Source: Arcuatula senhousia (taxonomy: Eukaryota; Mollusca; Bivalvia; Mytilida; Mytilidae). From it: a DNA stretch of 64,000 nucleotides. The DNA lies in NCBI GenBank assembly GCA_963971305.1, contig OZ020307.1, forward strand, positions 8,817,501 to 8,881,500, given 5' to 3'. Both the position numbers and the translations under genes were made by a program. Numbering within the stretch: the stretch's first letter is position 1; every line of letters starts with the position of its first letter. This document shows positions 39,213 through 51,023 of the stretch, piece by piece. Below the pieces are notes generated by a model that did no database searches, was not told the origin of the DNA, and saw only the letters and a list, made by a program, of their open reading frames with translations.

Positions 39213-41716
39213 AATTGATTTGGCGAGTTACGACGGACGTCTAGTGATGACCAGGTGAGCTATCAAAAACCCTTTCTTTGAATGATGTACGTATTTTTGA
39301 GCACTCAACCAACTTACGATAAAATAAAAGTCATGTCTTGCTAAAACAATTGGAATGTTTTTAAAATGACAATAAAACTATTTTACAATTTCTTTATTAT
39401 TTAATAGAAAACTACATGAATACAAATAAGCAATGTCGTAGAATTTAATTGTGCATCAATTAAATTATAAAAAATGCACGGATTTAATTTCAATTTCGTG
39501 TTGTTACCTTCTACTTATCATTCAATTGCAGTGTTTAAATAAAGATAAATGAGAGTAAAAGTCTATTTATTAGATTAAAAGAAATAATAATAACATTGAA
39601 ACAGAACGAACACTTGTAAATATGTGATATACCCACACACACAAGAGTTGCAAAACTTGTGTCTTATCCATTTGTCTTTAGTTTTTGGACAAAAAAATAT
39701 GTTTAAACTAATACACACAAGAAACGTGTTAAAAGTTTGGAAAATTCTCATACAAATATCCTTACCAAACATAATATATTCAATTATTGATAAACCCCTG
39801 CATAAGAGTATATTTTAGGGCTATGAATCCCACTTATGTATGCATCGGTTGTTTTAAGAGAAATCTGGCTATCTGAAAACATCCAGCTATGGGTTCTTCC
39901 TTCGAAGTTACCATAGATAAGCGTTACTCTGTCGGAAGATATGAAGTATCAATGTGAATATTAATAAAGCGATGAGATCATTATTGATAAAAATCGGAAG
40001 ACAAAAAAAAAATTGAAGATCACACATCATAGCACAGGAACTTGGTATTGCTGTTATAATACTGGATTGACAGTAAGACCTAACAGGACAGATTCGAGAA
40101 CATGACTTAAGACGAGGTTTTAGATGACATGTTGACGCGTCCTAATCCTAATATAGCTAAGGGACAATCGCCCTTGCAGCTAGGTTAACATTGCTTATTA
40201 TGAAAATTTGTTTGATTTTTTACATCACAATTTGTTGGTAAGTACAATAAGGTCAAAAAGTGCTTAGCCAAATATATGTGTGATGTGTCATATTTTTGAA
40301 TGTTGTGCTTGCGTTCAAGCTAGCTTCTAGCAAAACAATATATGTATTAAATCATAAAGTAGCAGTCTCTAAATACCCCAAAAGCTTATATAGGTAGTCG
40401 CAAAGAGAGCAGAACGACAATAAAGATCCACGAAAACGCCACTATAAGCTGAAAATGAGCGCACTGACACTTCGTGGGGAAGGTGCATTTCAGTTCATTT
40501 TTAGCGATGATAGATACAGACAGATAGTTCTAGAGGGTTCCCTATTATGAAACAAATTACTTTTACTTCATATAGAAATATAATAATTTTGATATATTGT
40601 GTTACACATTAAAGTGATTTATCGCAAGATGAAAAATTACAAAATTTTCTTAAAACTGCAAAAAGGCTTTGAAGTAACACGGTAAATCAAAAATGTATTT
40701 TATCATTATGTTTTGTAAGTATATAATGAATCGAATTAAACCTTAAGTATTAATTCGTCTTCACATGATAGATGTTTTATAACAGTTGTAATTATTATTA
40801 CTTTCATCATAATTGGCATCCATAATAAGGTCAATTTACAAGTGTTTGTACAAAGTTCTAGAATACCCTGTTTTCATGTTCATGGACGATAAAATGTAAC
40901 ACATGAAAGGGGGAACATGGCTCCATTTCGCCCCAAAAATTTAGGATCGACCAGGATAGATCCAATGTCGGAGGAGTTTTAATCTCACTGTCCACGAACA
41001 GTGACCCATGACATACATTAGGCATCACAACACAGATAACGACACAACTTAAAAAGAGAACAAACTTCAAATGAGAGAAAATTTTGGTGACTTGCCTTTT
41101 TACCTTTTATCTCAAAGTCGATAGGCTTTTTAGTATACATTATATGTTTTTGTGTGTTTTTGTATAATTAAAGGCGCTGTCTGACAACCCAATTGATGGA
41201 CGGGCTTAGTCTTAGTCGAATCCTTCAGTCCCTTGATTTCGCAAAAGGCGTGGAATAAAAAGGTATAGTCATGCTGGCCCTTAAATTTCAACTTCAATTT
41301 TTCGAAATTCCAAAAAAAGTGAAGATTCTGCAATTTATTGCATGTTTGTAATGTCGAGGTTATTTAAGTGATGTGCGTATTCTTAAATCGTTTATAAACA
41401 GTTCTGACAGGTATTTAATATGACTAATCTCATTTTGGGAGCTGAAGCAGTTTAAGAATAAGAAAAAATAGCGTGCCGATTTTGGCATTCGTTGCTGTAC
41501 TTGTTGTACTTTCTGTAGGCGATAAGCATAGTCCTCTGAAGATCTAAAAGCAAGGCAGTACTAGAGGTACAAAGTCGAAGTAAAAACAAACACATTTACA
41601 AAAACTACTACAAGATACGCTGTAATATCTGAAAGATATACAACTAATTGAATCAAGTATTGAACACCTAAGCAGTAATGATAAGCAGTTACCAATAACT
41701 CAATAATTTTTGCCGG
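39213..41716. other. No gene recognised
   Basis: AT-rich sequence with scattered short ORFs. GACCAGGTGAGCTATCAAAA at 39249-39268 resembles a terminus of the AGCTCACCTGG family. A minus-strand frame at 41070-40858 looks like a signal peptide but starts at TTG, not ATG, and is not called. Confidence 0.4.
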
Positions 41717-43168
41717 ATTTTAATGGATAAAAGCTGTGAGGTCATTGGTTTTGAAAAGAATCAATTCTTTAAAAGGCTCAATGAGCACTAAGGCAACATC
41801 CATTTTCAGCAACGCTGATGTTGCCAAAACATTGTCCACCTTACATGACAAATATGTTGTTGTTCTTGCAGACAAAGCATCAAATAACATCATTTTTGTG
41901 TGCAAGAAACACTATATTGAGTGTTTGGCAGCTGAATTGGGTGTTGGTTGTACCAGCAATAGCACCACATACGAGGAAATCATTGACAATCACAAATCTG
42001 TCATTTCCTCCTTCGGCCTTTCTGTTGGTGGCAACAATGATGACATTCCATCCCTGTATTGGATTCCTAAATTACATAAAAATCCATACAAACAACGCTT
42101 CATTGCAGGGTCATTCAAATGTACAACTCAGCCTCTTTCAGTTCTGTTGACTTCAATACTTACGGCAATAGAATCCGGACTCTAGAAATATTACAATTGT
42201 TGTTATTCTAGAAATGGTGTCAATCAAATGTGGATCCTGAAGAATTCGAAAGAACTGATGGAGATTCTTAACTCTAAATCAGGTTCATCTTGTAATAGCA
42301 TCAAATCATTCGATTTCTCCACACTTTACACTTCTATTCCACATGAAAAACTGAAATCGCGATTGGCACAGCTGATTAAACGCAGGTTTTCAAAAAGAAT
42401 GGAAAACGCAGGTACAAATATCTAGTAGTCGATTATACCATGACTTACTTTGTCATCAATGAGTTTAAGAAATTGAACAAATTTACAGAAGACCAAATAA
42501 TCGACATGTCAACTTTCTTATTGACAACATATTTGTTCAGTTTGGCGGACGTGTTTTTCAGCAAACAATAGGGATTCCAATGGGCACTAATTGTGCACCT
42601 TTGCTTGAGTGATTTGTTTCTTCATTAATATGAAGCAGACTTCTTACAATCTCTTCTAGACAAAAAAGACCGTAGACTAGCTCTCTCTTTCAACTTCACG
42701 TTCCGTTATATTGATGATGTCCTTTCACTAAACAATTCTCGATTTGGTGACTTACTCCATCTCATATATCACCAGGAGCTTGAGATAAAGGACACAACGG
42801 ATTCTAGGAAGTCTGCATCATATTTAGATTTACATCTCGAAATTGACTCTCAGGGAAGACTTTCAACAAGGCTCTATGACCAACGTGGTGACTTCAACTT
42901 TCTAATCGTCAACTTTCCCTTCTTGTGTAGCAACATTCCGTCCGCTCCAGTTTATGTATCTCAATTGATTCGTTACTCCAGAGCGTGCGGGACTTACATC
43001 GATTTCCTTAGCAGAGCGACACGTCTGACGCAAAAATTGCTCACACAGGGTTATGTTGCTCCTCGGTTGCTGTCTTCACTCAAGAAATTTTACGGAAGAC
43101 ATCATGCACTTATAGACAAATATGGGATTTCAATCTCTCAGATGAGTGCAGATGTTGGTTTGTCATAG
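41717..43168 (+). pseudogene. Penelope-like reverse transcriptase, copy d (most complete)
   Basis: Covers most of the RT: LVLKRINSLKGSMSTKATS, LHDKYVVVLADKASNNIIFV, IPSLYWIPKLHKNPYKQRF, NGVNQMWILKNSKELMEI, IKSFDFSTLYTSIPHEKL, FRYIDDVLSLNNSRFGDLL (catalytic YIDD near 42710), SASYLDLHLEIDSQGRLSTR and FYGRHHALIDKYGISISQM up to the stop at 43166-43168. Breaks: TAG near 42185, frameshift near 42420, another near 42505, and a frame change near 42610. Residues before LVLKRIN, present in copy c, are missing, so it is 5'-truncated. No GIY-YIG endonuclease is visible. Retained YIDD and high similarity between copies suggest fairly recent activity. Confidence 0.82.
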
Positions 43169-43325
43169 GTTTTTGTTTTGTCTTCCATTACTGGATTTGA
43201 CACACTGAATGGACTATTGGCAACGCGACGGGTGTGCTATAGCAAGCAGGAACTTTCGGACTTTTCACATTTGGATGCTCCATTGGTACCTCTGCTTCTT
43301 TTAACCCACCATTGCTATATTCCTT
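43169..43325 (+). repeat. 3' UTR of Penelope-like copy d
   Basis: TTGACACACTGAAT..., GCGACGGGTGTGCTATAGCA, AGCAGGAACT and CATTGGTACCTCTGCTTCTT follow the stop. The same series recurs after copies b, e and g. Compared with copy b, about 100 bp (the GAGTTCACTC segment) is deleted. Confidence 0.65.
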
Positions 43326-43924
43326 TTTTGTACCACGTTCGCAAGACAAGTAGGGTCACCTCTTGACTTGGTTAAAATTGGGTGGGGAGAGTGTTTCATG
43401 GGAAAATTGAACCGTGCAAGGAAGAAGAAAAAATGTAACAATGAGACAATTGGCACATACGTCACATTGCCCAAAAAGGGCGTTTAGTGTGTGTAGAATC
43501 TGGTAAAGGATGACATACTAAACAACTACGTAGAACCGATAGATGTGCTCATCTAAGAGACAAAAATATGGTGTAAATTTATACTTGCGATTTTTTAAAT
43601 TGAGCTGCACAAGAAAGTAAAAAAAAAGTAAATAAAGTGAAATTCGCTTAGTATTGGTTTCACCCGCAAGTCATTAGTCCATTTTCAGTGTGTTTATGAA
43701 ACTGTTGTGCCATATTATACTAAAAATTCAAATACAAATGAGCTCCGTATGACAAAAAGTGGTACTGTATATGACATAAACTATGAATAAAAATTAGCAA
43801 TTTGTAGCCACTTCAAACATTTTCATCAATGTGTTGTGATTATCATTTCTGAAGGAGATACATATGGACAGAACCGAAAACACAGTTACAAATAATATGC
43901 TTATAGTTATTTTGTTATTTACGG
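43326..43924. other. No feature seen
   Basis: AT-rich sequence between two retroelements, no coding frame or repeat recognised. Confidence 0.35.
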
Positions 43925-44412
43925 TCGTCCCGTGCGGGGCCCGGGTGGCGAATAGGCCCGCAGCAGAGCCTAGCTTGTCGTAAGAGGCGACTAAGGGTCT
44001 TGGGATTCTGACGTCGGGTCAGTGCTCAGCCCACAGAGCGACCAAGTGTGTACCCTAGGTGGCTGAATAGGGTAGCCCTCGTCCGCGGGGGTTGTCAGGT
44101 CTATAATACGGAAACCCTGACCGCCGACCATAGTGGGCCAACGTGTGTGGAGAGTGCCACGCTTCATGCACGTAAAAGACCCCTTTGTGGACCGCCCAGT
44201 AGTGCACCACATAGGCTAAATTTTCCGCCCCTACCCACCTCTCCCCTTTTTCCTGTGGTTCTTCAAAATTTACCGGTCCTTTGTTTCCCACCCCATCCCC
44301 ATATTTCATTTATCATCATCATTTCATGTTCATTTTATCATCCTTTTCATGTTCATCGCCTGTAAATAACCTATATAGCGTTGCACGGGCGTAAAACACC
44401 AACTCACTCACT
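43925..44412 (+). mobile_element. Tailed mollusc retroposon (SINE-like), best copy
   Basis: GC-rich head (GTGCGGGGCCCGGGTGGCGA, GTCGTAAGAGGCGACTAAGG), CACGTAAAAGACCC in the middle, and a 3' end TATATAGCGTTGCACGGGCG TAAAACACCAA followed by (CTCA)n. The GGCGTAAAACACC plus short tandem tail is the 3' signature of several mollusc LINE/SINE partners. Base composition is sharply higher in GC than the surroundings, marking a clear insertion. Non-coding. Confidence 0.75.
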
Positions 44413-44454
44413 CACATTATTTACGGTCTGTAGTTAAAAGAGCAAGCAAATAAG

Positions 44455-44955
44455 CAAAATACTAAACTTTCTTATTAACAACATATTTGTATAGTTTGAT
44501 ACAGGCGTGGATTTTTCCACACTATATACTTCTATATACATGCACAACTCAAACTTCGATTGGCACAGCTACAGAATACCTGTACCTCCAGGTATTCTGT
44601 AGTCTAAGAATTCAACGAATTTACAGAGGAATAGATAATCGAAATGCTCAACTTTCTTATTAACAACAAACTTATACAGTTCCGTGTTTTTCAACTCCAA
44701 TTGGCACTAATTGTGCTCTTTTACTTGCTGATTTGTTTCTTCTTTAAGACTTCTTTCAATTACTTCTAGACAAAAAACATCTATCTTTCAACCTCACCTT
44801 TCGTTATAATGTCCCATCACATAACATATACGATTTTGTGGCTTTCTTCGTCTCATTTATTCCCAGGAACTTGAAAAAGGACACTACTGGTTATAGGAAG
44901 TCTGCTTTATATTCATTTCGATTATTGCTGAAATATCACCGACGGAACATCAAAC

Positions 44956-45021
<66 letters not shown>

Positions 45022-45640
45022 CTATATCTCGAAATAGACATAAGAGAACGTTCAACAAAACTCTCCATGACAAATATATCTGACTTCGACTTTCGAATCG
45101 TCAATTTAACCCTTCTTGTTTAGCAACAGTTCGTCTGCTCAAGGTTATGCAGTTTTTATATCATAACTGAATCGTTCTTCCAGAGTTTGTAGGGCAAACA
45201 TTAATGTCCTTGATAGAGTGTCAAGCTTGACACGAAAATTTGTGATAATGCTCCTCGATTGTTGTCTTCACTTCAGAAATTTTATCGAAGACACCATGAG
45301 CTCATATACAAATATGAGGATTTCTGTTTCTAAGATAAGTACATATGTTAGTTCGCCAGATGGTGTAATTTTGTTCTCCTTTACAGGATTTGGCACCTTG
45401 ATAGACTATTAGCAATGCGATGGACGTGTTGCAACGAACAAGAACTGTTTGCCCCGAGTTCACATATGACTTGAGTTTTATACTATTCGCGTTGCTGATT
45501 GCTTGCCAGTTGTTTTTATGTGTTTTTGTGTTGTGTTTATTCCTGCTGAAGATCTTTGTGTTCTTACTGGTTTTGTATTTGCCCTTTCGGACTTTTGACA
45601 TTCAAATGCCCAATTGGTACCACTCTACTTAAAAAAAACT
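44455..45640 (+). pseudogene. Penelope-like reverse transcriptase, copy e (very decayed)
   Basis: Pieces of the RT are recognisable: IIEMLNFLINNKLIQF (44635-44690), YRSLL-type remnants, KTLHDKYI (45055-45085), and 45100-45330 corresponding to the LLCSNIPSA...SRAC...RRHHELIYKYEDF region. The 3' UTR signature (GATGGACGTGTTGCAACGAAC..., GAGTTCACATATGACTTGAG, CAATTGGTACCACTCTACTT) follows to about 45630. It is interrupted by a retroposon tail with a GATA microsatellite at 44925-45021. Confidence 0.65.
44925..45021 (+). repeat. (GATA)n microsatellite on a retroposon tail
   Basis: TTGCTGAAATATCACCGACG then GAACATCAAACA precedes about 66 bp of GATA repeats (44956-45021, one GAGATA interruption). 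The leading words match the 3' signature of mollusc tailed retroposons, so the microsatellite probably grew from such a tail. It splits reverse transcriptase copy e. Confidence 0.7.
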
Positions 45641-45774
45641 GCATTGCAATGGGTCGTTGTTTGCTAATTTGTTTCCTAATTCATTTGAAGTGGACTTAAG
45701 ATATCGAAATTGACACCCAAGCAAGACTGTGTATATTTCGAACGTACAACATACAAAAAAAAACAAACCAAACA

Positions 45775-45990
45775 AACAGAGTACCAAATAAAGGTAATAA
45801 AAAAATTACCAAATTTTGAGGATCAATCTCAATGTCCAAAAGAAAAGACAAAACATGGAAGACACACCGAAATAGTTTTAGATCGCAATGGTCCTGACTT
45901 GGTACAGGCATTTCAAATGAAATGGTGGGTTAAACCAGTTTTTATGGTGCAACATACCTCCATCTTCCTTTGCGATCTTAGGGGCCGGTA
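45775..45990 (-). repeat. ~200-bp short repeat family, copy 2 (full-length)
   Basis: Contains AATAAAGGTAATAA at one end, GATCAATCTCAATGTCCAA, then GATCGCAATGGTCCTGACTT, GGTACAGGCATTTCAAATGA and TTGCGATCTTAGG at the other end. GATCGCAATGG and CC.TTGCGATC form inverted ends of an inner block of about 110 bp. Orientation is opposite to copies 1, 3 and 5. Confidence 0.72.
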
Positions 45991-46094
45991 GTAACACGGT
46001 TGTGAAGACATAATAGGGATAATAAGATAATCATCTCAGTACATCAATCAGCAATACACTAATCAAAACAAAGATTAACCAATACGTTCAACTC

Positions 46095-46870
46095 AATTTT
46101 GAATTTTCAATCAGTGGCTGATAACGATGAAAAAATGTTTTTAGGACCATATGATACGTATTTTCTTGTAACCTTAGTCAAAGAGTCGTTCACGGAGACA
46201 GCGGTGTCGTATCTGAAAGTGAGATTAAAGGACTTTTGTTCTTTACGAGTTCTTGAAGAAATTCAGTCTTGTGAGATTATAAAAACAAATCGGCGAGGAT
46301 AGGAGCATGATTTGTGCCCATTGGAATGCCAATTTGTCGTTGAAAAAATTCACCTCCGAATGTGACAAATATGTTGTCAATTAGGAAATCAAACATACCG
46401 GGCACTGCAAACTTGGTCCAATTTGTAACAGATTTTATCTTTGTAAGATGTTTTGAATTAGTAGAGTTGTAGCCTATGACAACAAAGTTTCTTGCATTTG
46501 AAAAAGCCTTTTTGAGAAGTTTTTTTTTGGCGACACTTAAGCTTTTTGTATGGAAATGTGGTGTACAAAGTTGAAAAATGGAAAGTTTTCAAAGAATGAA
46601 CCTCAGAAAATGACCGGGATTTGAAAATATCTAATAAATCTTTTGAGTTCTTTAAAATCCACATGTGGTTGATTCCACTACGATTATACATAGTGTCACA
46701 GTATGCTTGTTGTCTTTCTTTAACAGCAGACGAAATCTTGGTAAGATGAACGGATAGTTCTGTTGTTGAATATGATGAAGATCCAGCTATATACCTTTCT
46801 TTGTACTTTTTTTGTGAAGTTTAGGTATCCAATACAAATTTGGTAACTTTTCAAGTTTCTTCTTCAGATG
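46095..46870 (-). pseudogene. Penelope-like reverse transcriptase, second subfamily (copy 2B)
   Basis: Reads leftward: YWIPKLHKK... remnants near 46850, GINHMWILKNSKDLLDIF (46680-46620), FHFSTLYTTFPYKKLK (46590-46540), FITFGGEFFQRQIGIPMGTN (46390-46310) and AARLL remnants, and ends around 46100. Frameshifted and without an intact YIDD. Closer to copy 2A than to copies a-d. Confidence 0.65.
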
Positions 46871-47560
46871 AATAATTAAAAAAAATGCAATCAGCCACGT
46901 GAACGAGAAGGTAGGAATGGTAATCTAAATAGAGAATATCTGGTAAATATCCGTCTTGTCTTTTGTAAATGTCTTCTGTTTTTGTATTGTGTTTTTGCAC
47001 TTAAAGTATTCGATTGGCCCAATGGTACCACATTGGTTATTGTTATGTACATTCTAGTTAAATTCAAGGTTACAGTTTAAGAAAAGTTTCTTGATGGTTT
47101 AGATTACCATAGCATCTTTGGCCTTTCTAATATTCATATTCATAAATGTCATAACATGAGAAATTGGAATGAATTACAAGAACAGATGTCCGAAGATCAA
47201 TTTGGGTTTATTTTCACAAATTACCTCGTAATAGGAATAAATTGAGAAATATCGTTTTCTTTTTATATTTTCAAAAGTGTTTGTAAAATTAGATATTTGC
47301 CAATAGATAAAACTTTTAACAATTATCATGAAAAACAATTAGATTAGATTGAAATATGTACGACATCTAAACATTCAGTTGCATGATAAATTATCAAAGT
47401 TCAACTGCAAGACTTTTTAAGTTTCGGACCTTTATTTTATTTTTGTTTTAAATCCTTATCATTTCTTATAAAAATAATTTAAAATATTTCGATTTTCCTA
47501 TCTCTTCGACAACCTTAACGCACGAAAAATTAACATGGCGTCTGTTTGATTAAAAGATCC
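46871..47560. other. No gene recognised
   Basis: A few bases resemble Penelope-like 3' UTR (CAATGGTACCAC near 47017), otherwise AT-rich sequence without features. Confidence 0.35.
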
Positions 47561-48560
47561 CTTTCAAATTCTAGAACATTGTTGCTTTGGGCTATGATTC
47601 TGCAAACATGTATTTTGAAATCTTGGAGACAAGATTTTCAAAACCATGAACCAAGTATTTCGTATCACTTATTAACAAAACATCTGCAGATTTGAAGGAA
47701 CAGCAATGGGAGCATCACAGACAAAGACCACATCGTCAAATATCCGGAAAAGAGGTCAAAACGCTTTATTAGGACTTTAATAAGAGGCATAATTTATTAA
47801 ACTTAGCATTTTAAAACAGAATGGAAAACGCAGGTACTAATATCTTGTAATGATTCTAAAGACCAAGTTTTGATGATGTCCTTTCTCTGAAGAGTCATCC
47901 TTTTGGCCACTGACTGTGGAGTTTAACGTGGTGACTATACCTAGATATGGGTTTGCTCCATTTGGTGATTTTCATTGTTTTTTTTTATACCTAGGAACTT
48001 GGGACAAGGGCACTAACGAATCTAGAAAGTCTGCTTCATATGAAAATCTACATGTGGAATTAAACACTCACCCTAAGAAGACTTTCAACAAAGCTCTATG
48101 AAAAGCGTGGTGACTAAAACTTTTACATTGTCAACTTTGGAAGAGGGAGGTTTGGCGCCATAAAACCTGGTTTAACCCACCATTTCGTTTGAAATGCCTG
48201 TACCAAGTCAGGACCATTGCGATCCACCAATTCTCCGGTATTACTGATTCGTTTTTGACATTTTCTCTGGACTATGAGATTGATCATTCAAGTTCGGTAG
48301 TTTTGTTATAACCTTTATTCCCTTCTTGTGTAGCAACATTCCTTCCGCTACCTCTTATGGAGTTTACATATCACAACTGGTTCATTATTCTAGAGCTTGT
48401 GGGACTAACCACAATTTTCTTGTTAAAATGTCATGTCTGACACAAAAATTGCCATCACAGGGTAAAGTTACTCCATGGTTGTTTGTCTTCAATCAAGAAT
48501 ATGGGCTCGTAGAAAAAAAATGGAATTGATATCTCTCAGATGAATAGAGAAGTTGTTTTG
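47561..48560 (+). pseudogene. Penelope-like reverse transcriptase, copy g, interrupted by a short repeat
   Basis: Recognisable: MENAGTNIL (47820), FDDVLSLKSHPFGH (47870-47912, one catalytic-region DD kept), ESRKSASYENLHVELNTH (48015-48070), then after an insertion CSNIPSATSYGVYISQLVHY and SRACG (48329-48410). Several frameshifts. The insertion at 48139-48318 falls exactly inside the codons for VNF|PFLCSN. Confidence 0.7.
48139..48318 (+). repeat. ~200-bp short repeat family, copy 3, inserted in copy g
   Basis: AAGAGGGAGGTTTGGCGCCA, TTTAACCCACCATTTCGTTT, TGTACCAAGTCAGGACCATT, GACATTTTCTCTGGAC and GTAGTTTTGTTATAACCTTT. The flanking Penelope-like sequence is continuous when it is removed, so its limits are known within a few bases. 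Confidence 0.75.
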
Positions 48561-48960
48561 CTGTAGGTTTTTGACATAAAGAATATATCTTTAGCAAAGC
48601 GACGTTTCATTACAGCAAGCAGGAACTGCTAACCTTTTTGTGGCACCTGAGTTCACTCTCGTTACGACTTGAGTTCGTGTTATTGGTTGACTGATTTCAT
48701 GTGTTTTTGTTGTCATTTTTTTAATGCTGTTCTTCGTGAGGACTGATTTTGTTCTAGACTTTTCAGTATTTGTGAATTGAATGCCTCATTTGTAACTCTT
48801 TACTTCTTTCACGTATCCTGAAGAAATTAAGTCTCGTATGATTATGAAGAAGAAGGATGCAGTTTGTGTCCAACTGAATATCTCGAGAAATCCGACAAAT
48901 CTGCTTATAACGACACCTAGTATAGCAATTTGAAAGCTGATCAGCTAGGGATGTTTCCTT
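48561..48960. repeat. Penelope-like 3' UTR and an inverted subfamily-2 scrap
   Basis: 48590-48790 repeats the 3' UTR signature (GCAAGCAGGAACTGCTAACC, GAGTTCACTCTCGTTACGAC, TTGAGTTCGTG). 48818-48900 (GAAGAAATTAAGTCTCGTAT...) matches the minus-strand copy 2B at 46255-46330. Confidence 0.55.
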
Positions 48961-49436
48961 AACAAAATAGGGAGTTCAAAAATGAAAGATTTATACGTTG
49001 ATTTTTTGCCGGAGTTAACGGAGTGAATATTCCAGGTTATTAAATGGTAAATGTCGAGCAGTTGGCTGGCAGGCGGGGGATTTTTTTTTACAGTTTTCTC
49101 AGCAACTGCTAATCGCAGCCATTTGATATATTGTATACAGTATCAGGGTAGGGCCTCCTTAACGTGGGATTCGATCCAGGTCTGTCGCTCATCTACTTCC
49201 TGTTTAATGAAATTCGGCATTGTGTTACCCAGCCAGGCTTTTTTGAATTGTGAAAGGAAATATCTCATTCTTATTTCTATTGTTATGATGTTTTTTATGA
49301 AAGTTGTTGTAAAAATATCCAAATCCTTCATGGGTGAAAAACTGGCTTAAAAATTTATTTAGAAAAGATCATTGAGTTGAACATTATACCTGCGGATAAA
49401 TATTGTTAAAACTGATTTATACTCCTGTGTTATTTT

Positions 49437-49555
49437 TAGGCAAGCATTAGCTGCTTTATGTAGTCATAAGATTACTGCTGGCTTTCCGGTTTTTAGGCAA
49501 GCGTTAGCTGCCTTATGTAGTCATATGGTTACTGCTGACTTTCGTGTTTTTTTTT
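49437..49555. repeat. Two-copy tandem repeat, ~57 bp
   Basis: TAGGCAAGC.TTAGCTGC, TTATGTAGTCATA and TTACTGCTG.CTTTC occur twice in a row, just left of the larger tandem duplication. Confidence 0.75.
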
Positions 49556-50620
49556 AGTCTAGACGGAGTAATCTGCCTACTGTATTCTTTATCTTCTATA
49601 TTACTTTTCAAAATATGATCAATTAACAAAACGAACTCTTTAATGATGGGCTCCAGAACATACATGAGTATTTATCTGTAACTTGATTGGTTATGCTCTC
49701 TACCTGCTGTTATTTCATTGGTTTATACTGATTCGTTCATAAAATTCAATACACAATTAATACACTAGTATATGCTGGACGAGTTCATTTTCATCGAAGG
49801 GATGTTACAATCGATACAATTTGTGTACAATGCAATGCATGTGTACCTGAAAGTTTATACATGTATAATTTTATTTAATTATGAATAGATATACATTGAA
49901 AAAATTCTGTGTGTGTGGGGGGCTAGAGTGTTTATTAACTTTGAAAATATCTGCATTTTTAGAACTTTAAATTTCGCTTCCTTTTAACGCTTTCGTGCTT
50001 TGATTTTTCAGTCTAGACCAATAGACCAATGATCAGAATACAAGCCCCTGTGGTCTAGACGGAGTAATCTGCACACTGTATTCTTTATTTTATATAAATA
50101 TTTTTTCAAAATATGATCAAATATATTAGAATTCAATGCATCTTTTATATATCTCCATTTTTAAACGACACACAACGAGTTTTATTAATTCCTTTGTAAT
50201 TTATAAAATGAACTATTTAATGATGGGTTTCAGAGCATACACTGATATTCATCTGTAACTTGATTGGTCGTGCACTCTACCTTTAAGTAATGCTGTTATT
50301 TCATTGGTTAATGCTAGGTTCCTTTCTGGTTCATTCATAAAATACAATACACAATTAATACACATTGGTGATGATACTAGTATATGCTGGACGAGTTCAT
50401 TTTAATCGAAGGGGTTTTTGAATCGATACCTTTTGGGTACAATACATTTAATATGCACCCCAAAGTTTATATAATTTTTAATTGAAATATGATTTTTATA
50501 CTTTGATTAATCTTCTGTGCCAATGAGCGGGGTGCACAAGAGTGTTCATTAACTCTGAAAACATCTGCTATTTTAGTACATATATATTTCGCTGGCCTTT
50601 TAACGCTTAGCGCGTTGATT
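49556..50620. repeat. Tandem duplication of about 0.5 kb
   Basis: TCTAGACGGAGTAATCTGC starts both copies (49557 and 50053). Shared blocks follow in order: ATTTCATTGGTT, ACACAATTAATACAC, CTAGTATATGCTGGACGAGT, TCATTTT.ATCGAAGGG, GTGTT.ATTAACT.TGAAAA and TTTTAACGCTT near both ends. The second copy has extra material (50110-50200). Non-coding. Confidence 0.8.
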
Positions 50621-50784
50621 TAGCATTAAAGCGAGCAAGTGTGTCTGTTTTTTTGGTACTGATGCGTCATTTAAACGTCAAATGTTTGATATCATGTGTT
50701 GTGTTGGAATTTGAGTCATAATACTAGTACTTGATTTTGTTTTACATTAGTCGAAGATGCTCCTAAGCTAGCTGATATTAAAAG

Positions 50785-50995
50785 CAAATAAAGGTAATAA
50801 CAAAACTACCGATCTTGAATGATCAATCTCATAGTCCAGAGAAAATGACAAAAACGAATCAGTCATACCGGAGAATTGGTGGATCGCAATGGTCCTGACT
50901 TGGTACAGGCATTTCAAACGAAATGGTGGGTTAAACCAGGTTTTATGGCGCCAAACCTCCCTCTTCCATTGCGATCTTCAAGTCCATAAATTATA
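50785..50995 (-). repeat. ~200-bp short repeat family, copy 4 (full-length)
   Basis: CAAATAAAGGTAATAACAAA, GATCAATCTCATAGTCCAGA, CATACCGGAGAATTGG, GATCGCAATGGTCCTGACTT and CTTCCATTGCGATCTT. Best match in the window to copy 3 over their common length. Confidence 0.75.
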
Positions 50996-51023
50996 TAGTT
51001 ACATAGAATAATGTGACACTGTA

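Noticed and set aside
40858..41070. Minus-strand ORF resembling a secreted peptide with a signal sequence
   Set aside because: The frame starts at TTG, not ATG, no acceptor or downstream exon is visible, and a hydrophobic run alone is weak evidence in AT-rich DNA.
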